Origin: Thermoplasmata archaeon
Lineage (GTDB): Archaea; Thermoplasmatota; Thermoplasmata; Lutacidiplasmatales; UBA184
Reading direction: 5' to 3'
NCBI GenBank assembly: GCA_021792485.1
Contig: JAJYUO010000034.1
Span: 1-10,236, forward strand
Length of the DNA: 10,236 bases
Positions 1-6,400 of this stretch are shown piece after piece (positions within the stretch are counted from its first letter, which is position 1; each line of letters begins with the position of its first letter). The position numbers were made by a program, and so were the translations under genes. The notes below the pieces were generated by a model, which searched no databases, was not told where the DNA came from, and saw only the letters and a list, made by a program, of their open reading frames with translations.

Positions 1-1
1 C

Positions 2-943
2 GGGCTCGCGTTCTCGAGCGGTCTCGGCGCCCTCGTCACCCTCGTCGAGTCGTTCGGCAGCCGTCAGCGCATCGTGGCGATGGACGACGTCTACGGTGGC
101 ACGTGGCGCCTTCTCGACCACCACCACCGCAAGTTCGGAGTCGATGTGGAGTTTGTGGACATGACGCGCATCGAGTTGGTCCGTGCCGCGCTCGCCCGGG
201 CCCGGACTGACCTCGTCTACATCGAGAGCCCGACCAACCCTCTGCTCAAGGTCTCCGACATCGCCACCATCTCCCGATGGGCCCACGCGGCCGGCGCGCG
301 CGTCGCGGTCGACAACACGTTCGCGACTCCCGCGCTGCAGCGCCCGCTGGAACTCGGGGCCGACATCGTCCTTCACTCGACGACGAAGTACCTCGGCGGA
401 CACTCGGACGTCCTAGGGGGGGCTCTTGTGTTCCGCGATCCTCGGCTGGCGCGCGGTTATGCGTGGCTCCAGAACACGGTCGGCGCGGTGCCGAGCCCCT
501 TCGACTGCTTCCTCGTCCTCCGCGGGATCCACACGCTCGGAATCCGGATGCGAGCTCACGGGGAGAGCGCCCGCGCTGTCGCGGAGGTCCTCCAGCGTTC
601 GCCGAAGGTACGGGCCACGTACTATCCGGGCCTCGCGTCGCACCCTCAGCATCGGATCGCACGGAAGCAGATGAGCGGATTCGGGGGGATGGTTAGCTTC
701 GAACTCGCGAACGCCGGCGCGGCCGGACGGTTCGCCCGCGCGCTCAAGATCTTCACGCTTGCCGAGAGCCTTGGCGGAGTGGAGTCGCTCGCCGACCACC
801 CGGCGTCGATGACGCACGCGAGCGTGCCGCCGGAGATCCGGCGTGCGCGCGGTGTGAAGGATGGCCTGATCCGCCTGTCCTGCGGCATCGAGGATCCGGC
901 CGATCTCGCGGACGACGTAGGACAAGCCCTGCGACGGGTGTAG
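2..943 (+). CDS. Cystathionine gamma-synthase/gamma-lyase family PLP enzyme (5' truncated)
   Basis: A fold-type I PLP enzyme of the Cys/Met metabolism family, acting in transsulfuration in the cytoplasm by making or cleaving cystathionine. The reading frame is already open at the window's left edge, and 313 residues are visible. Family members usually have about 380-400, so some 70-80 N-terminal residues are missing. A GTG at 74 is internal, because the family motif FSSGLGA is encoded upstream of it. Visible motifs are DDVYGGT with its conserved active-site Tyr, ESPTNPLLK, VDNTFATP, and HSTTKYLGGHSD, whose Lys (codon 386-388) should be the PLP Schiff-base lysine. The C-terminal part carries SLGGVESL and HPASMTH, and the gene ends in the usual LIRLSCGIED block. 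The Glu in SLGGVESL fits a cystathionine-using enzyme, but synthase, gamma-lyase and methionine gamma-lyase cannot be separated here. cysS starts 3 bases after the stop, so co-transcription is likely. Confidence 0.93.
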   Translation, partial: GLAFSSGLGALVTLVESFGSRQRIVAMDDVYGGTWRLLDHHHRKFGVDVEFVDMTRIELVRAALARARTDLVYIESPTNPLLKVSDIATISRWAHAAGARVAVDNTFATPALQRPLELGADIVLHSTTKYLGGHSDVLGGALVFRDPRLARGYAWLQNTVGAVPSPFDCFLVLRGIHTLGIRMRAHGESARAVAEVLQRSPKVRATYYPGLASHPQHRIARKQMSGFGGMVSFELANAGAAGRFARALKIFTLAESLGGVESLADHPASMTHASVPPEIRRARGVKDGLIRLSCGIEDPADLADDVGQALRRV

Positions 944-946
944 AGG

Positions 947-2383
947 ATGCGACGCGTCCGGCTCTACGACTCGATGAGCCGGGAGACCCGGCTGTTCCAG
1001 CCTCGGTTCCCGCCTCGGGTCGGAATGTTCGTCTGCGGCCTGACCCCCTACGACGAAGCGCACCTGGGCCACGGCCGCTTCGCGGTCGTCTTCGATGTTG
1101 TCGCGCGGGCGCTCCGTCACTGGGGCTACCGCGTCTTCTACGTCCAGAACGTCACGAACTTGGACGACAAGGTGATCCACCGGGCTTCCGAGCTGGGCGT
1201 CGATCCTCTCGAGCTCTCGGCCCAGCACTTTCGCTCCTGGAGGCGGATCCAGGCGGCGATGAACATCGAAAGCGTGGATCTCTACCCGTTCGCGACCGAC
1301 TACATCCCCGAAATCCGCGAACAGATCGCCGAGCTTGAGCGCCGGGGATTCGCCTACCGGGCGGAGGACGGTTCGGTCTACTATGACGTCCGCCGGTTCC
1401 CTGCCTACGGCCAGCTCTCGGGTCAGAAGATCGAGTCGTTGCGCCCGGGAGCCCGGATCGAGGTCGACCGCCGCAAGCGCTCCGCCGAGGATTTCGTGCT
1501 CTGGAAAGCGGCGACGCCGGGCGAACCGAGCTGGGAGAGCCCCTGGGGACCGGGCCGGCCGGGTTGGCACATCGAGGACACGGCGATCACGGGTCGGCTC
1601 CTCGGCCCGCAGTACGATCTGCACGGGGGTGGCCTCGACCTCATCTTCCCGCACCACGAGGCCGAGATCGCCCAGGCCGAGGGCGCCTCCGGACTCTCTC
1701 CCCTCGTCCAGTACTGGATGCACAACGGGCTACTGATGATGTCCGGCGAGAAGATGTCGAAGTCCCTCGGCAACGTCGCCTCGCTCGAAACGGCGGTGGA
1801 GAAGTTCGGGGCGATGCCCCTGCGTTTCTACTATCTCAACGCCCATTACCGCAGTCCGCTGGACTTCACCCCGGGCGAGAGCCTGGAGGCGGCGCGAGAG
1901 GCCTACGAGCGGCTGCGCGAGCCGTACTCGCGAATCCTCCGAGCGAGCGCCTCGGCGTCGACCCAGGGGACGGAGCTCGCCGAGGCCGTCGCGAGCGAGA
2001 GCGAGCGGACCGTGCGACAGATGGACGACCAACTGGCGGACGACTTCCACACGCGGGAAGCGGTCGCAACGCTCTTTGTCTGGGCGCGGACGGTCTTCGA
2101 GCTGGGCGACCTTTCCTCCCTCTCTCTCGGCGCGCTCGAGACGCTCGCGGCCCCCTACCAATGGGGCGAGACGGTACTCGGGTTGTTTGCGGACGTGGGC
2201 CCGCCCGCGGGTACCGCGCTCGATCCCGTCGTCCGCGCGGCGATCGCGGCGAGAGCACGCGCCCGGGACCGCGGCGATTACGCGGAAGCGGACCGGATTC
2301 GGGACGAGCTTGCTGCGGCCGGTGTGCGGCTGGAGGACGGTCCGCACGGGACCCGCTGGTCGCTGACGGCGGGGAGAGCCTGA
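947..2383 (+). CDS. cysS: Cysteinyl-tRNA synthetase
   Basis: Class Ia aminoacyl-tRNA synthetase that charges tRNA-Cys with cysteine in the cytoplasm. The predicted 478 residues match the family's usual length of about 460-480. In order: CGLTPYDEAHLGH holds Cys30 and the HIGH-type signature HLGH (39-42), WHIED is at 207-211, FPHHEAEIAQ at 234-243, and the KMSKS loop at 269-273. The tail carries the usual ARARDRGDYAEADRIRDEL helix. Zinc ligands by alignment to E. coli (C28, C209, H234, E238) are C30, D211, H236 and E240, so one cysteine is replaced by Asp. The ATG at 947 puts the conserved start of the catalytic domain at the expected distance, and AGG touches the start codon with no proper Shine-Dalgarno spacing. 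It follows the PLP enzyme by 3 bases and overlaps the next gene by one base (TGATG), which indicates a translationally coupled operon. Confidence 0.96.
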   Translation: MRRVRLYDSMSRETRLFQPRFPPRVGMFVCGLTPYDEAHLGHGRFAVVFDVVARALRHWGYRVFYVQNVTNLDDKVIHRASELGVDPLELSAQHFRSWRRIQAAMNIESVDLYPFATDYIPEIREQIAELERRGFAYRAEDGSVYYDVRRFPAYGQLSGQKIESLRPGARIEVDRRKRSAEDFVLWKAATPGEPSWESPWGPGRPGWHIEDTAITGRLLGPQYDLHGGGLDLIFPHHEAEIAQAEGASGLSPLVQYWMHNGLLMMSGEKMSKSLGNVASLETAVEKFGAMPLRFYYLNAHYRSPLDFTPGESLEAAREAYERLREPYSRILRASASASTQGTELAEAVASESERTVRQMDDQLADDFHTREAVATLFVWARTVFELGDLSSLSLGALETLAAPYQWGETVLGLFADVGPPAGTALDPVVRAAIAARARARDRGDYAEADRIRDELAAAGVRLEDGPHGTRWSLTAGRA

Positions 2384-3423
2384 TGCGCGCCTTCGGATTC
2401 GAGGAGCACGGAGGGACCGACCGGCTCACGTTCGTCGACGTCCCAGAACCCGTCCCGGGAAACGACGAGGTGCGGCTCCGCGTCCGGGCCGCCGGGTTCA
2501 ACCGCCTCGATCTCTTCACGCTTCACGGGATCCCGGGAGTTGCGATCGACCGACCCCACGTGCTCGGCTCGGACGCGAGCGGGATCGTCGACCGCATCGG
2601 GCCCGAAGTCACGAACGTGCGCGTCGGCGATCGGGTCCTCGTGAACCCCGGATTCTCCGACGGGACCTGCGAACAATGTCGGCGCGGTCAGGACTCGCTC
2701 TGCCGCAACTACCGGATACTCGGCGAGCACACGCAAGGAAGTGCGGCGCCGTTCGTCCTGGTTCCCGCGCGCAACGTCTACCCGATCCCCGGGGCGCTCG
2801 GATTCCCTGAGGCGGCTGCGGCCCCGCTCGTCTTCGAGACGGCGTGGCGTGCGCTGCTGACCGTGGGAGCGCTCGAGGCCGGGGAGCGGGTGGCGATCGT
2901 CGGGGCGGGCGGAGGAGTCGCGACGGCGGCCGCGCAGATCGCGAAGCTCCGAGGGGCGAGTGTTGCGGTCGTCTCGAGGTCGGCCGCGAAGGCGGAACGG
3001 GCCCGCTCCCTCGGGGCTGACGCGGGGCTGACGTTCGATGAAGCTCACCCACTCGACCGGGTCCTCTGGGAGTGGAGCGGCAAGCGCGGCATCGATCTCG
3101 TCTTCGACTCGGTAGGTTCCGCGACGATCTCGCGGTCCCTGCAGGCGGTCGCCCGTGGGGGGAGGGTCGTCGTGATCGGCGCGACCGCCGGCCCAAAGGC
3201 GGAGATCGACCTGCGGACCCTGTTCTGGCGCCAGGCGTCCATCCGCGGTAGCACGATGGCGAGCAGATCGGAGTTCGCGGCGATGCTGCACGAGCTGGAT
3301 GCCGGGCGATTGCGGCCGATCATCGACTCGGTCTATCCGTTCGAGGATGCCCGCACAGCGTTCGGGCGGCTGGATGCCCCGAACCTGTTCGGGAAAGTGG
3401 TGATAACGCTTCCCGAAACGTAG
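2383..3423 (+). CDS. Zinc-type alcohol dehydrogenase / quinone oxidoreductase family protein
   Basis: Medium-chain dehydrogenase/reductase of 346 residues, a typical length; probably a cytoplasmic NAD(P)H-dependent oxidoreductase with unknown substrate. The N-terminal GroES-like domain has VRAAGFNRLDL (34-44), GSDASG (62-67) and VGDRVLVNPG (81-90). The structural-zinc loop has Cys96, Cys99 and Cys107 in the standard C-x2-C-x7-C spacing, but the first ligand position is Asp93. The catalytic-zinc positions of true alcohol dehydrogenases are Asn40 and Ser63 here, so a catalytic zinc is unlikely and quinone-oxidoreductase-like chemistry is more plausible. The Rossmann domain has IVGAGGGVATAAAQ (172-185), and SRS (198-200) after the second strand hints at NADP preference. 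The start is ATG 2383, with GGGGAG six bases upstream. The same frame is open upstream inside cysS, but that extension is only a shadow. The metabolic link to its neighbours is unclear. Confidence 0.88.
   Translation: MRAFGFEEHGGTDRLTFVDVPEPVPGNDEVRLRVRAAGFNRLDLFTLHGIPGVAIDRPHVLGSDASGIVDRIGPEVTNVRVGDRVLVNPGFSDGTCEQCRRGQDSLCRNYRILGEHTQGSAAPFVLVPARNVYPIPGALGFPEAAAAPLVFETAWRALLTVGALEAGERVAIVGAGGGVATAAAQIAKLRGASVAVVSRSAAKAERARSLGADAGLTFDEAHPLDRVLWEWSGKRGIDLVFDSVGSATISRSLQAVARGGRVVVIGATAGPKAEIDLRTLFWRQASIRGSTMASRSEFAAMLHELDAGRLRPIIDSVYPFEDARTAFGRLDAPNLFGKVVITLPET
3388..3417. repeat. 8-bp perfect inverted repeat at the adh/surface-protein junction
   Basis: TTCGGGAA (3388-3395) and its exact reverse complement TTCCCGAA (3410-3417) flank a 14-base spacer. 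They lie in the last codons of the oxidoreductase gene, 13 bases before the ATG of the surface-protein gene. The spacer contains GTGATAAC, whose AT-rich core sits about 27 bases before that ATG, where an archaeal TATA box would stand for a leaderless transcript. No T-tract follows, so this is not a typical terminator. Repeats of this size are expected a few times by chance in 10 kb, so a regulatory role is speculative. Confidence 0.3.
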
Positions 3424-3430
3424 CCCGTCG

Positions 3431-6400
3431 ATGCGGCGGTCGGCCGTTCGATGGCGACGGTCGATCCCACGGCCCCAACCCCGGGTCGGGTCGGCGGTGA
3501 CGACCGTCGCACTCGTGATCGTCCTGGTCACTTCCTTTGTTGTTCCTCTGCTCAAACCCGGCTCCGCCACCACCTCGGCTGTGATCGGACAACGACGCAG
3601 GTCGACCGACGTCCCGGCGGTCGAGGAAGCGTGCACGGCGGGGTTGACGCAACCAATCGTGGTCACGCCTGGAGAGACTTGCTGGATCAACGGGACTGGC
3701 GTCTCCTCAACCTTCTACGTTCATGGAAACGTCACTATCGATTCAGGGGGCATTCTTGTGATTCAGAACGTCACGATATCTGTCGCCCAGTCAATTGGGG
3801 CGCCGGGAGCGGGTTTGAGTAATCAGCTGTCTGAGCTCTCAGAGCTGTATGATGGGGGTCGTGTGAACTTCGTACGTTCCGTCCTGACAACTGACACTAA
3901 TGTCTCTAATCCTTACATCAAGTTCAACGTGACTGTTACCGGCACATTGTCACTCTACGGCTCTAGCTTTGAATTTCCGGGGTGGATAAATCTTGTTGGA
4001 TCGAGCGCGCAATTTCTTCTAAATGAGTCAACTGTAACGTCGAACCCGCTCGTTAGCGATATGAATCTACCACCATCCATAACACAAGACACGTCCTATG
4101 CTCCCGACCTGCTCGCACAGAATGGAGCACACGTCGTCGCATTCGCTAGTGCCTTTGACAACGTGTATGCGGACAATTTCTCAGCGAGTGGATCTCCGGC
4201 TTTACTCCCCATCATCGACCAGTCTACTTTCACCATCTCTCCTTCAACCAGCTTCAATCTCTCTGACTTCGAGACGCCCAGCAGTGCAACGGACCTAATA
4301 CAGGACTTTCTCAACCCCGTGAACCTGACTGCGGCGTACCTTGAATTCAACTTTACATCGGCTGGTTCAGTCACGACAAATGTTACGATTGGGTTCGATG
4401 GAGAGCAATTTGACATTGGCTTTTTCCCTCTATCAGGGGGAACGAACAGTGTCGCTGTACTAGGATTACCGCCCTCGCTCCGGGCCGCGATAGGGGCAGT
4501 TGGGACAAGAGGCCTGCTTAACTCGACAGCTTCCTTCGGCAGGTCACAATCTACACTTACGGTAGGATTCCTTCAGACCGAAGTTGGCTCCTCAACGGCT
4601 ACTATCAGCGATCCCAGATTCCTTTTCGGCGCCGACGTGAGTTACAACCTCACGTTCGAAGGCACGGGCACGACGCTAATCTCAGCTGATTCAGCGTTTG
4701 ATGTGAACTGGAACCTGACATCGCTAGCAGACTCGCAGGGTGCGCCGTGGCAATCCACAAAGCTGAGTCTCAACTCCGGAGCCGAGGCTTTACTCGCCAA
4801 TCTGTCAATTCCGACTTCTCCGAAGACAAGTAGTGCTTCCGCAATTTCACTTGGCTCTGGAAGTCAGGCCATCACATACCGCTGGGCAAAATTCTGTGCT
4901 ACCGGGCCGGGAGGCGCCATAGCGAACGCGACGGTATCTGCCTTTGCTGCTTCGACAGAGACTAACACTTCGACGAATGAAGCAAACGATCTCGGACAGT
5001 TGAGCCCGACGTTGGCCAACTATGTCAAATGGGTCTCGACGGAACAAGGATTTGGGAACTACGGTCAAACCGACTCATCGGGGCCCGAAGAGGGGAATGC
5101 CCTATTGCTCTTGGCTGCGGATCAAATGGCCCACGATGAGAGCCCTGTCTTTCTTGGAAACTATACCATATCGATAGACCCTTTGATCCCGGGAATGCTC
5201 CCCAAGGCACTCACTTGGAACGTTACGCCTTACCCAGAGGGGCTCGATCGGCCCTCGATGGATGTCGCACCCGTCGCCTACTTTCCAAATTACTCAAGCG
5301 CCCTTACAATTGTTGCTGATACCTATCTTGTGGGCAACCTACCCTCAGCAAATGCAAGCATTGGTGACACGGTTGAGTCGCGTGTAGAGGTTACGAACAT
5401 CGGTCCTGCAGCCTCATGGAATCTCTCCGCTTCTCTCGAACTTGAGGATTCGGCCATAGGACTGCATGCCGTCGTCGCCTCCATTGGCGTTGTTACACTG
5501 TCACTTCGACCCATGGAATCTTACATGCTATCAGAAACCTGGACAATAGCTCAGGCGACCGTTGGTCTGCATGGAACTGAGAACGTCTCGCTGAACCAAA
5601 GTGTTGAGTGGGATGGAGGACCGGCTTTCCTGAACGGCGGGAGAGTGTTTACTTCCGCCCCCTTCACCATTAGACCGTCTAGGATCGACTTAACTAACGT
5701 TTCAGGTCCTCCGTCAGTTCTCTACCCTACCAAGAACTACTCAGTCGCCGGCACCATATACTTCAATGGGACCGGTCCCGCATTAGTCACTCTTTCAGCC
5801 GTTCCAAGTTCCTCAAACACCACCACCATCGCCTTAGGATCCGCTCTTGCGGCCAGCGGTCCGTTCTCAATCGAGTTCGGTGACCTCGGGCCTGAATTGA
5901 CTCCCGGATTGTCTTACCACCTAGTGATCCAAGCCGCGTTTAACAACAGAAGTTCTCCTGAGTACATCTTGCCGGGAACATTTTCTGAGCCACCGAGTTC
6001 GCTGAACATTTCAAAATTCAAGCTTTCAGTTGGAGCCGCTAAAGTTGACTCGGTGCGAGTTGGCCAGACGCTCGAGCTGAGTGTCGTTGTAGTTAACCAA
6101 GGGGCAGCGACTGTCTCCAATGTTTCCGGGACCCTTGAGTTCAGTGACAGCGCAATCAATCTCAGTCGACTGGTAAGTACAATTCCGTTGACAGTTGTGC
6201 ATGTGCTCGCCGATGGAGCGCTCCCCCTTCACATGAATTGGACGGTCAATCAGACAGTCGTCGGTCTTCACGGCGTAGAGGCTGCCAACCTTACTCTAAC
6301 CCTTGAGTGGAACGGAGGGCCGGGTCTAGTAAATGGAGGGGCGGTCTCCCTGACCGTCCAGATTACAATACTTCCATCGATCGTCCGAGTTTTAGAAGTG

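Noticed and set aside
413..1723. Long open frame of 436 codons on the - strand
   Set aside because: It is antisense to the PLP enzyme and cysS, both with full family motifs. The translation is Arg/Pro/Asp-rich without any recognisable domain, as expected for a GC-rich shadow frame.
1564..2382. In-frame extension of the oxidoreductase gene into cysS, which would add 273 residues
   Set aside because: The extension overlaps the catalytic part of cysS, is low-complexity Arg/Gly/Pro text, and the family start matches ATG 2383 exactly.
2278..3690. 470-codon open frame on the - strand
   Set aside because: It lies opposite the oxidoreductase gene and shows no domain; a GC-rich shadow.
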